From DATFNI01 sp963712305 (lineage in GTDB: Bacteria > Bacteroidota > Rhodothermia > Balneolales > DATFMH01), in NCBI GenBank assembly GCA_963712305.1, contig CAVQHI010000001.1, forward strand, positions 1,426,001 to 1,490,000: a stretch of 64,000 bases of DNA. The letters are read 5' to 3'. Below the pieces are notes generated by a model that was not told where the DNA came from, searched no databases, and saw nothing but the letters and a program-made list of their open reading frames with translations. A program made the position numbers and the translations under genes. Positions 50,642-58,846 of this stretch are shown in pieces (position 1 is the stretch's first letter; every line of letters begins with the position of its first letter).

Positions 50642-50823
50642 TGGTCTTTCTGTTTGGATTTGTAATATACAAACTTAACCAATGGTCCGATTTTTGGGGA
50701 GTATTACATTTGGATTGGCGGCTGTAAAGACCTAATACGGGATATCTTTGAAATACAGATTGTAACATTTGCAGGATTAAAGACGTAAGGCTTGGCAAAC
50801 GTTTAACAATAAACTTTCTTTCA

Positions 50824-52002
50824 GTGGGAAAAAAATCAAATAGAAATCTTTGGGTTGATTATTTACGGTCGGCGCTCACAGTTTTAGTAGTTGCACATCA
50901 TTCATCCTTAGCATATACCACTTTTGCACGGTTTGATAAAACCGCTTATATCAATTCTACACATCCCATTGTTGATGCAAGCAGGTGGATTGGCCTTGAT
51001 ATATTTGAGAACTTTAATGACGTGTTCTTCATGTCGCTGATGTTTCTGATTGGAGGCTTGTTCCTCGTCAAAAGCATCCAAAAGAAGGGAACTCTGATTT
51101 TTATAAAAGATCGGTTTTACCGGTTATTTATTCCTTTTCTTTTCTTAGGAACCCTGTTTATGCTGAATGCCTATTTCCCATCTTATTATGTGGCGCATAA
51201 CAGTACAAATATAATCGCCTATGTAAAGGATTTCTTCACGATCGAAAAATGGCCTGTAGGACCGCCATGGTTTATATGGGTATTATTCCTGTTTAATTTC
51301 TTGTTTGCCATATTTGTTTCCTTTTTTAAAAAAATAAGCATCCACACGGGTAAACTGCTATCCATTATTAAAGAAAGCCCCCTGCTCTTTTTTATTGCAC
51401 TGTTTAGTATAACCTGGATCCTTTATGTTCCCCTGGCTTACAAAGTAGGAGCAGGTACATGGACAGGTATTGGTCCGTTCGATTTTCAATTGAGCCGGAT
51501 ACTTCTATACTTCGGATACTTTTCTATTGGAATTATAATCGGAGATACAGATTTCAATTATGATCTATTTTCAGAACAATCTCCAGTAGTAAAAAAATGG
51601 TGGCTCTGGCTTCTTCTTTCCTTGACAGTTTATGTTCTGCTAACAATAATTGTTGCCCCCCTGACACTTATGGTAAAACAACACCAGATCAAAGAGTTTT
51701 ATGGGTGGATGATTTATTACACTATATATGCTGCCTCATGTACACTTAGCTGTATAGCTTTTATAACGATATTCAGAAAATTAATTCGTACTCCCAGATC
51801 ATGGTGGACTTCTTTGTCCGGTAATGCCTATTTAATTTATTTGATCCACTTCATTTTTATTGTCTGGTGCCAATTCTTGCTATTGAGATACAACATTCCT
51901 GCCTTTTCTAAATTTTTGATAACGCTGGTTGTTGCTTTTTCTCTTAGCTGGTTGGTAAGTCATTTTTTACGAACGTTCAAGATATTCAAACAATATCTAT
52001 AG
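50824..52002 (+). CDS. Membrane acyltransferase (acyltransferase-3 family)
   Basis: 392 residues from GTG 50824 (MGKKSNRNLWVDYLRSALTV). Ten or so hydrophobic helices are seen. The catalytic histidine is probably in LVVAHHSSLAYTTF. Other family-like parts are FFMSLMFLIGGLFLV, FYRLFIPFLFLGTLFML and a C-terminal AYLIYLIHFIFIVWCQFLL. Members acylate sugars, lipids or glycans in the membrane, as OafA and MdoC do. The gene lies 115 bases downstream of the IS3 element, so its original promoter may have been displaced and IS-driven transcription is possible. Confidence 0.87.
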   Translation: MGKKSNRNLWVDYLRSALTVLVVAHHSSLAYTTFARFDKTAYINSTHPIVDASRWIGLDIFENFNDVFFMSLMFLIGGLFLVKSIQKKGTLIFIKDRFYRLFIPFLFLGTLFMLNAYFPSYYVAHNSTNIIAYVKDFFTIEKWPVGPPWFIWVLFLFNFLFAIFVSFFKKISIHTGKLLSIIKESPLLFFIALFSITWILYVPLAYKVGAGTWTGIGPFDFQLSRILLYFGYFSIGIIIGDTDFNYDLFSEQSPVVKKWWLWLLLSLTVYVLLTIIVAPLTLMVKQHQIKEFYGWMIYYTIYAASCTLSCIAFITIFRKLIRTPRSWWTSLSGNAYLIYLIHFIFIVWCQFLLLRYNIPAFSKFLITLVVAFSLSWLVSHFLRTFKIFKQYL

Positions 52003-52474
52003 ATAAATCAATTAGGGTTTGGGTGTATGGGTACGGCCCAGTGCATTAAAGATACTAAGCTGAATGGTCGTCTATCGCTTGTAATTAAAGCAACTAAGAT
52101 TTTTAGACATGACGAAGATTTTGACAACATTTCCATAAACCGGGACACTACTTCCGGTAAGGTTATGAGAAGGCAAAAATAAGAAAATGGTGATTTACAG
52201 GAGTATATGGAAACGTTAGATTTTCTATTAAGGGATAACCCCAAAATCTATTGCCAAGGCATGCAACAGCCGAGATTTGATTCCATATTACTTGTTATGA
52301 CGAACAGGACTGTCTCTAAGTCGGTCTAATAGGATTTTAGGTAAACTGGAAAATTCGCAGAATCCTTTTTCTCATAACACGTTGTCATTATGAGCAGTAA
52401 TAAGCATATTCAATCAATATGTTTGATTACAGAAATCATGTAACTCGCCTTAGAACTAATTATCCATCCCCGTC
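52003..52474. other. 472-base gap; no recognised gene
   Basis: The only frame of note is a 51-codon ORF at 52027-52182 (MGTAQCIKDTKLNGRLSLVI), in the same frame as the end of the acyltransferase. It lacks a ribosome-binding site and known relatives, so I do not call it a gene. The remainder is A/T rich and should hold the promoter of the GDSL hydrolase gene. Confidence 0.4.
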
Positions 52475-53173
52475 ATGATCAACAGAAAAATCACCTCCCT
52501 TTTAATCATCCTGTTATCCGTTTGTAGTCTGACTTTTGCACAGAAAAGAGTCAAAAATCCGGATCCGCTGCGGTTTAAGGAGGAGATCAACAACTTCAAA
52601 GAATGGGACGCAAAAAACAGTTTCCCAAAACATGCTATTCTTTTTTCCGGCAGTTCCAGTATTCGTTTCTGGAAATCGCACGACGGTTTTCCCACGTTTC
52701 CAGTCATAAACCGCGGTTTTGGCGGTGCGCACATCTCCGATATGGAATACTTCTATGATCAGGTCATCGGTAAATATGATCCGTCAGTCATCGTGTTTTA
52801 TTGCGGTGATAACGATGTTGCGGCGGGCAAACCCGTTGACCAGGTGTTTGAGGATTATAAGAATCTGACTAACCGTATACTCCATGATTTCCCTGATGTG
52901 AAGTTTATCTATCTGCCCATTAAACCAAGTTCAAGCCGCTGGAATTACTGGAGCAAGATGGATGAGTTTAATAAACGCGTTAAGGCATATAACAGCCAAA
53001 ATAAACATCTCTTCTACGTGGACACAGCCACACAGCTGCTCGGTTCAAATGGCAAACCGGACGATTCGCTTTTCCGGGATGATCATCTTCACCTGAATCC
53101 CAAAGGCTATGCCATATGGAACCGTATACTTGCTCCGGAACTGAAATCACTTTATGACGAATCGGGCAACTAA
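52475..53173 (+). CDS. Secreted SGNH/GDSL-type hydrolase
   Basis: 232 residues with a signal peptide (ITSLLIILLSVCSLTFA, then Q). The SGNH blocks are in order: nucleophile serine in ILFSGSSSIRFW, glycine in VINRGFGGAHISD, asparagine in VFYCGDNDVAAG, and the Asp-His pair in DSLFRDDHLHLNPKGYAIW. It is an esterase or lipase-like enzyme acting in the periplasm or outside; substrate unknown, possibly acetylated glycans. It stands alone between gaps of 472 and 959 bases. Confidence 0.92.
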   Translation: MINRKITSLLIILLSVCSLTFAQKRVKNPDPLRFKEEINNFKEWDAKNSFPKHAILFSGSSSIRFWKSHDGFPTFPVINRGFGGAHISDMEYFYDQVIGKYDPSVIVFYCGDNDVAAGKPVDQVFEDYKNLTNRILHDFPDVKFIYLPIKPSSSRWNYWSKMDEFNKRVKAYNSQNKHLFYVDTATQLLGSNGKPDDSLFRDDHLHLNPKGYAIWNRILAPELKSLYDESGN

Positions 53174-53213
53174 TAACAACTTTCTGATTTTTTTAAAAGA
53201 AACTATACTCATT

Positions 53214-53250
53214 CAGGCGGGACCGCTATTCTGCAGTTCCGCCTGTTACT
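53214..53250 (+). terminator. Likely terminator after the GDSL hydrolase
   Basis: CAGGCGG (53214-53220) pairs with CCGCCTG (53239-53245), extended by weaker pairs, with a long loop. The T run is poor (TTACTAT). Confidence 0.4.
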
Positions 53251-54132
53251 ATATCAAAATCGCATTACAGAGCCCCATCCTGCGCGATCTTCCTTGATAG
53301 ACACATTGATCAATTACTTCCGTAACGGGCCGACATCGGTTATGCGTTTGAAGTTAGTAAAACAAGAAAGACTGGCTGTACGAATTACTCAATATTAAGT
53401 GTGTATAGTTTGCCGATATTGCCATACAAAACAACATTAGCTCATTTAATAATACGATATGTGTATTATACCTTTTTAATATTGAATCAATAAGCGCAAA
53501 AAATGATTATCGTAAAGATAAACTTAATGACATGCATATCATTAGTTTATCTGAGTTACGTGTGATAGCGCTATTACTAATAGACCAGGTGTGGAGCACA
53601 GTTAACCGGTGTTCCTAGAATAAATGAACATGGTGCTGCCAGCTAGAAAGTAGCTGTAAACGGCTTCTTATGGTCACTAATGAAATGAGTTTTCCGATCG
53701 GAATGAATTTGAATTCTGAAAACTGATGGCAAGCTATTGAATGAACATCGGTTTCGAGAGATAAGACCATCCTTGGCCGGAAGCAAATCGGGATAAACAT
53801 GAGACAAACTTGTTTGGCAGGAAAAACTATTGTCGCTTTCTCAAATCACCATGTCAAAGCTACTACTGCAGACTTTACTTAATAGTTAAATAATAGGGAT
53901 ATACCTTATAAAGCATGCGCCGGAAAATTTGAATCTTTTTCTTCAATTAAACCTGGTAAAGGTAGAAATGGACCAGACTATCTATGAACTATATGATTTT
54001 CAGTCTTCACAAAAGAACGTCATATACGGAAACGTAGCCCGTCCATGTTACCCGTGTCATCATAATGCAACCAAATAATAATCGACAATATGGACGCTGC
54101 CCAATAATCATTAATCTATAATTAATCTTGCC
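53246..54132. other. 887-base gap with no recognised gene
   Basis: No coding frame on either strand has family-like sequence or a good ribosome-binding site. Composition is A/T rich. It should hold the promoter of the decarboxylase-oxidase-FIST-kinase run. I see no known RNA motif or clear repeat. Confidence 0.4.
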
Positions 54133-55926
54133 ATGCCTACTCAAACATGCGTCGGTACCTATCTAACCACCCGTCTGAAACAATTAGGTGTAAATCACCT
54201 CTTTTCGGTACCTGGTGATTATACGAGTGACTTTCTTGAAATAGTGGATAATCTGAGTCAGTTTAAACGACTAGAGCCTCCCAATGAACCAAATGTGGAT
54301 AAATCGAGTCCGATTAAGCGAATAGGGAATTGTAATGAATTGAATGCCGGATATGCAGCTGATGGTTATGCCAGGGCGAACGGGTTGGGCGCGGTAGCGG
54401 TAACAACAGGTGTAGGTGCATTTAGTTTACTTAATGCCATAGGTGGTTCCTATGTAGAAAACATTCCAGTTGTTGCAATTATTGGGACACTCAGCAATAC
54501 AAAGCTGCTTGATGAAATAAATGCCGGGGAGCTATATCATCACACTGTAAATAGTGAAGACACAAATAGAACGGCCTACTCACCTGTTACGGTAGCTTTT
54601 GAACGTATTTCTAACCCTATGACGGCTCCGGCGCAAATAGACGGTGCCTTAACGGCATGTATATCTCAAAGCAGACCGGTAGCTATTGAAATTATGGAAG
54701 ATTGCTACTATATGCCCTGTCCTGCTCCAGTAGGTAATTTGACACCAATCCCCCAATATGAGCCACTGCCCGTGTTAAAGGGAATAGCTTCCAGCAATAG
54801 CTACGCTGCCGAAATTGTAAAGGCTGTCGAAGATGCTTCTAATGCCATTTATGATATGCTTTCAAACAGTAATCATCCTGTCCTTTGGACAGGCAAAGAG
54901 ATTGGCACGTATCACCTGGAATCGAAATTCCTGGAGTTTCAGGATTTGGTGAAAGCCCCCATTATCAGCAGCTTGCTGGGTAAAGCAGTGATCCCCGAAG
55001 ACCATCCCTGGTATATAGGTATGCATGACGGGGTCTTTACCTCTTCTCATACCAAGGAATTTATAGGTAATTGTGATAGTCTCATTGGGCTTGGCTTGTG
55101 GAATACCGATCTCAACACCTTTGGAGCAAAAACTATTACGCCGGGCAATATATCCCGTGTATTCGCTTCACGAAATATGGTGAAAGTCGGTGATGAACTT
55201 TTTGTGCAGGTCGCCCTCGATCATTTACTGGATTCCCTTATCGACCTTGTTAAAACAAAAGGCTATAAACCGGTATGGCAGCAGCCGGCTGCAGCTCTTA
55301 AGCCGCCGGCGCCTCCTTCCTCAGCACCAATTACCTATGATCATTTCTTTTATCTGCTTAACAACTATATCTCGAAAGATAATTTGCTGGTGGCAGATAT
55401 AGGATTATCGACATTTGGAGGATCTTCGTCGGTGACTATAACCCGGCAAAAAGGATTTCTGGCACAGACCATTTGGGCCTCCATTGGCTGGAGTGTACCT
55501 GCCGGTCTTGGTGCTTCTTTTACCGACCAGACAAGAGCTCTTGTAGTTGTAGGTGACGGGGCCTTTAAGCTAACCTGTCAGGCTATCTCAACTATGGTTG
55601 CGGAAGGTTGCAACACGGTTGTATTTGTATTAAACAACAAAGTGTATGGTGTGGAGCAAATGTTATTGAATCCCGCACCTTATAAGCAAGGCTCAACTGC
55701 AAAGTTTGAGCAAGCCAACGTATTACAGGATTGGGATTATGTAAGCCTGATGAATGCCTTTTCCAATAATGCATCCAATGCCCAAAGTGCCAACGTGAAT
55801 ACAGTCCAGGATCTGCATAATGTGCTGGAGACAGTTGACCAGAATCCGAACTCCGCCTTCCTGGTCAACATAAATCTTAATGAACGAGATTACCCATCCG
55901 CCTGGCAGCAATTCGTGAACAAATAA
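54133..55926 (+). CDS. Thiamine-diphosphate 2-oxo acid decarboxylase (pyruvate/indolepyruvate decarboxylase family)
   Basis: 597 residues. The N-terminal pyrimidine-binding domain has VNHLFSVPGDYTSDFLEIVD and GNCNELNAGYAADGYARANG with the cofactor-activating E69. The adjacent histidines of this family are in GELYHHTVNSEDTN. The C-terminal diphosphate domain has VVVGDGAFKLTCQAISTMVA (D475) and the paired asparagines in VFVLNNKVYGVEQ, where the glutamate matches the catalytic one of pyruvate decarboxylase. These residues point to decarboxylation to an aldehyde rather than acetolactate synthesis. A proline-rich insert near 390 (PPAPPSSAP) is unusual. The FAD oxidase gene follows after 25 bases. 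The substrate is open. Confidence 0.9.
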   Translation: MPTQTCVGTYLTTRLKQLGVNHLFSVPGDYTSDFLEIVDNLSQFKRLEPPNEPNVDKSSPIKRIGNCNELNAGYAADGYARANGLGAVAVTTGVGAFSLLNAIGGSYVENIPVVAIIGTLSNTKLLDEINAGELYHHTVNSEDTNRTAYSPVTVAFERISNPMTAPAQIDGALTACISQSRPVAIEIMEDCYYMPCPAPVGNLTPIPQYEPLPVLKGIASSNSYAAEIVKAVEDASNAIYDMLSNSNHPVLWTGKEIGTYHLESKFLEFQDLVKAPIISSLLGKAVIPEDHPWYIGMHDGVFTSSHTKEFIGNCDSLIGLGLWNTDLNTFGAKTITPGNISRVFASRNMVKVGDELFVQVALDHLLDSLIDLVKTKGYKPVWQQPAAALKPPAPPSSAPITYDHFFYLLNNYISKDNLLVADIGLSTFGGSSSVTITRQKGFLAQTIWASIGWSVPAGLGASFTDQTRALVVVGDGAFKLTCQAISTMVAEGCNTVVFVLNNKVYGVEQMLLNPAPYKQGSTAKFEQANVLQDWDYVSLMNAFSNNASNAQSANVNTVQDLHNVLETVDQNPNSAFLVNINLNERDYPSAWQQFVNK

Positions 55927-55951
55927 TGACAACTATTTAACAATACCTATC

Positions 55952-57640
55952 ATGAGCAACAAAAAAACGAGTTCTGTTACAACACACGATGTGCTGATAG
56001 TGGGTGGAGGAGTGAGCGGGCTTTTTGCCGCATGGAGACTTTTGAAAAACAAAAAGGATCTTTCAATCACGATCATTGAAAAAATGGGACAGGTCGGTGG
56101 ACGTCTTGAGACCACATTCGTGGATATAAAGGGAATTGATGGCAAAACTCATACTGTGCATGATGAGGAAGGAGGCATGCGCTTTGTACCCAGGGGAACA
56201 GGCATGGAACACCTCTGGAAGCTCTTCGATGACTTAAACAAGGAAAATAGTCATGACCCGGACAAACTCCTGAAAAATGTCGATTTCGAAATGGGAGATG
56301 ATCATAACCGTTACTACATTCGCGGACTGTCTTTTACCCAGAGAAGTGTAAAAGACAGTAATAATACGATCTGGTCTACCCTTTTTAATCTTGCTCCATC
56401 CGAACAGGGCAAAAATCCATCCGATATTTTGGAGGAAGTGATGGACGACATCCTGAAACAGAATCAGATGGATAAACCGCCGTCATCTCCGGCTGGCTGG
56501 GTACAGTTCAGAAACAATTGTATATATGGTGATTTTGATGAAAACCCTGTAGCATTAAATAAATGGGGCTTTTGGAGCCTGCTGCGAAGATACGGATTAT
56601 CTGAAGAGTGTATTGAAATGCTGAGCCACGTGTTGGGTTTCATGGGACCATTTCAGGATTTTATCAATGCCGGAGAGGGATTGCAGATTCTTTTTGATTT
56701 CCCGGCTCCGTCTGATGCATCTTTCCAAACACTTGCTAATGGGTTTCAGGCATTGCCCAATACCCTTGCGGATTCCATTCAGAAGCTTGGTGGGAAAATC
56801 ATACTGAATGAAACCATCCAATCATTATCTGTAGAAGCGGGAAAATACAAAGCCGTCGGCTCACAGAATACGTATATAGCCGAAAAAGTGATCCTGGCCC
56901 TGCCTAAAGGACCGCTCAAACAACTGGTCAAAACGAGTGAGGTGCTCTCTTCAAACAGCACATTTATGAACGCCGTTAATAGCGTCAGGAATATGGAGCT
57001 AACAAAAGTCGGACTGTATTTTAAAGAAAGATGGTGGCTCAAAAACAAGTCAATATGTCTTCGGAATGGTCCTAATTTTACCGACTTGCCACTGGGTTCG
57101 GTTTATACCTTCTCACAATTTCCTGATGATGACCCAAAAGACGCTGAATACCTTGGCCCTGCTGCATTAACTCAGTATACAGATTACATTCGGGGCAATT
57201 ACTGGAAAGAGATGCAAAATATTGGCGAGAAGTATCAAACGGAAGAGTTTCCTGTAAATCCGGACGGTACCTACCCGGCATCAAGAATGCTGGTTATCGA
57301 GATGATGAGGCAAATCAAGCTATTGTTCGGTCTGGATGAGAATGCTCCTGTAACTATGCCTGTACTGAGCACTTATCGTGTTTGGGGGCAGGAGCCGTTT
57401 GGCTATGGCTATCACCAGTACTTGCTAAATGTAGATGATTTAAATGAGGTCTACGGACAAATCGTGAGCCCTGCAGAAAATGTGTTCGTCTGCAATGAAT
57501 CATGGTCTCCTGAACAAGGATGGGTGGAAGGTGCTCTGATTATGAGCGACTTTGTAATGGTGAAGGGATTTGGAATTCCGCCATACGCATCTGATTCCTT
57601 CAGCAAGAGTATTGATATCAAGAAGGGAAGTAAAAAATAA
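55952..57640 (+). CDS. FAD-dependent amine/amino-acid oxidase family protein
   Basis: 562 residues. The FAD Rossmann motif is HDVLIVGGGVSGLFAAWRLL near residues 12-31, followed by IIEKMGQVGGRLETTF and the substrate-side DEEGGMRFVPRGTGMEHLWK, a pattern typical of amine oxidases. The C-terminal FAD motif is VFVCNESWSPEQGWVEGALI. No signal peptide is evident. Such enzymes oxidise amines or L-amino acids to imines or 2-oxo acids with release of hydrogen peroxide. The gene lies 25 bases after a 2-oxo acid decarboxylase, so a two-step route amino acid to oxo acid to aldehyde is a reasonable inference. No catalase lies nearby. Confidence 0.88.
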   Translation: MSNKKTSSVTTHDVLIVGGGVSGLFAAWRLLKNKKDLSITIIEKMGQVGGRLETTFVDIKGIDGKTHTVHDEEGGMRFVPRGTGMEHLWKLFDDLNKENSHDPDKLLKNVDFEMGDDHNRYYIRGLSFTQRSVKDSNNTIWSTLFNLAPSEQGKNPSDILEEVMDDILKQNQMDKPPSSPAGWVQFRNNCIYGDFDENPVALNKWGFWSLLRRYGLSEECIEMLSHVLGFMGPFQDFINAGEGLQILFDFPAPSDASFQTLANGFQALPNTLADSIQKLGGKIILNETIQSLSVEAGKYKAVGSQNTYIAEKVILALPKGPLKQLVKTSEVLSSNSTFMNAVNSVRNMELTKVGLYFKERWWLKNKSICLRNGPNFTDLPLGSVYTFSQFPDDDPKDAEYLGPAALTQYTDYIRGNYWKEMQNIGEKYQTEEFPVNPDGTYPASRMLVIEMMRQIKLLFGLDENAPVTMPVLSTYRVWGQEPFGYGYHQYLLNVDDLNEVYGQIVSPAENVFVCNESWSPEQGWVEGALIMSDFVMVKGFGIPPYASDSFSKSIDIKKGSKK

Positions 57641-57699
57641 AGCTATAGCTCAATTGATTTTAACCTAACTCACTATCTACATAAACGAAAGAGTCTTTT

Positions 57700-58839
57700 A
57701 TGAAAGCAAAATCAATTAAGGGAGAATCCCCGGACGAAGTGAAAATAGCCCTGGATACCGCAATGAGAGATGGATTTACTCCTACTCTGGCAATCGTTTT
57801 TTTATCCATCAAACAAGACCGTGAGAAGATTTGTCAACTCTTGGAGGATCGGAATATCGCCATTTTCGGCTCCACAACGGCCGGTGAATTCATTGATGGC
57901 GACATTGGGGAGGAGTCCACAGCTATCATGCTGCTTGATATCAATCCGAATTATTTTAGATTGTTCCATATCGAGACTGCAGAACAGCCTACGCGTGATA
58001 TTGCCAGAAGTCTTGGAGAAAAAGGATTAGAAGCCTATTCGCATCCGGCATTCATTGTAGCATCTGGCGGGCTCAGTACCGATGGAGAAATGATTGTCCG
58101 TGGAATTGAAGATGTTGTTGGTCCCGAGGTGACGATCTTTGGAGGCCTGGCTGGCGATGATTTCACGATGACGGGCACGTACGTCTTCACGAATAAGAAT
58201 TACAACATAAGCGGCCTGGTAGCACTTGTACTCGATATGGATCATATCAGTGTGACAGGTCTAACGACAAGTGGCTGGCAACCTGTTGGAACGGTAAGGA
58301 CCATCACTAAAAGCGAGGGTAACATAGTTTATACAATTGATGATCGGCCGGCACTGGATGTGATCATAAAATATATGGGTGTAAATAAGAATTTGGATGA
58401 GATGAAGGATGTAATCGTTAACGTTGGTTCCGAATTCCCGATGCAGTTGCAACGAGAAAATGCACAACCAGTATTACGGGCCCCATTGTTTGCAAATAAA
58501 AATGATCGATCCATGGTCTGCGCCGGAAGCGTGCCTCAGGGTTCCAAGATAAGGTTCTCATTGCCTCCGGAGTATGATGTCATAGATAAAGTCGTTGAAG
58601 AGTGCAATGCAGTTAAGGAAAATGAACTTGCAAACGCCGATGCGATGATTATGTTCTCCTGCAAAGCCAGGCATTTATCGCTCGGTCCAATGGTAAGTGA
58701 TGAAATAAACAAAGTTAAGGAAGTCTGGAATACTCCTATGGTTGGTTTCTTTAGCTATGGCGAAATGGGCAAGGCTACCCAGGGCAGGCACGAATTTCAT
58801 AACAATACGTGCTCGCTGGTAGTATTCTCTGAGAAGTGA
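57700..58839 (+). CDS. FIST-domain (FIST_N and FIST_C) sensor protein
   Basis: 379 residues, cytosolic. The FIST_N part (about 25-210) includes IAIFGSTTAGEFIDGDIGEE, DGEMIVRGIEDVVGPEVTIF and GGLAGDDFTMTGTYVF. The FIST_C part (about 220-370) includes MFSCKARHLSLGP and MVGFFSYGEMGKATQGRHEF. FIST domains occur in signalling proteins and are thought to bind small ligands such as amino acids. The histidine kinase gene starts 7 bases after its stop, so it is probably the ligand-binding partner of that kinase. It follows the oxidase gene by 59 bases on the same strand. Confidence 0.93.
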   Translation: MKAKSIKGESPDEVKIALDTAMRDGFTPTLAIVFLSIKQDREKICQLLEDRNIAIFGSTTAGEFIDGDIGEESTAIMLLDINPNYFRLFHIETAEQPTRDIARSLGEKGLEAYSHPAFIVASGGLSTDGEMIVRGIEDVVGPEVTIFGGLAGDDFTMTGTYVFTNKNYNISGLVALVLDMDHISVTGLTTSGWQPVGTVRTITKSEGNIVYTIDDRPALDVIIKYMGVNKNLDEMKDVIVNVGSEFPMQLQRENAQPVLRAPLFANKNDRSMVCAGSVPQGSKIRFSLPPEYDVIDKVVEECNAVKENELANADAMIMFSCKARHLSLGPMVSDEINKVKEVWNTPMVGFFSYGEMGKATQGRHEFHNNTCSLVVFSEK

Positions 58840-58846
58840 AGGATTA

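Larger units (their letters stand above)
49477..50708 (-). mobile_element. Complete IS3-family insertion sequence
   Basis: 1232 bases bounded by imperfect inverted repeats, TGAAGTACTCCCCAATTTTA at the left (49477) and TGTAATACTCCCCAAAAATC at the right (complement, ending 50708), continuing to GGACCA in both. The flanking TTT at 49474-49476 and 50709-50711 is a likely 3-base target duplication. The two overlapping reading frames, orfA and orfB, fill it and both are intact, so it looks functional. Confidence 0.9.

Noticed and set aside
52027..52182. 51-codon ORF after the acyltransferase
   Set aside because: No ribosome-binding site, no relatives recognised and an isolated position; noted only in the gap description.
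54133..55926. Acetolactate synthase
   Set aside because: The adjacent histidines (YHHT) and the glutamate after the TPP motif (VYGVEQ) are those of the pyruvate/indolepyruvate decarboxylase group.
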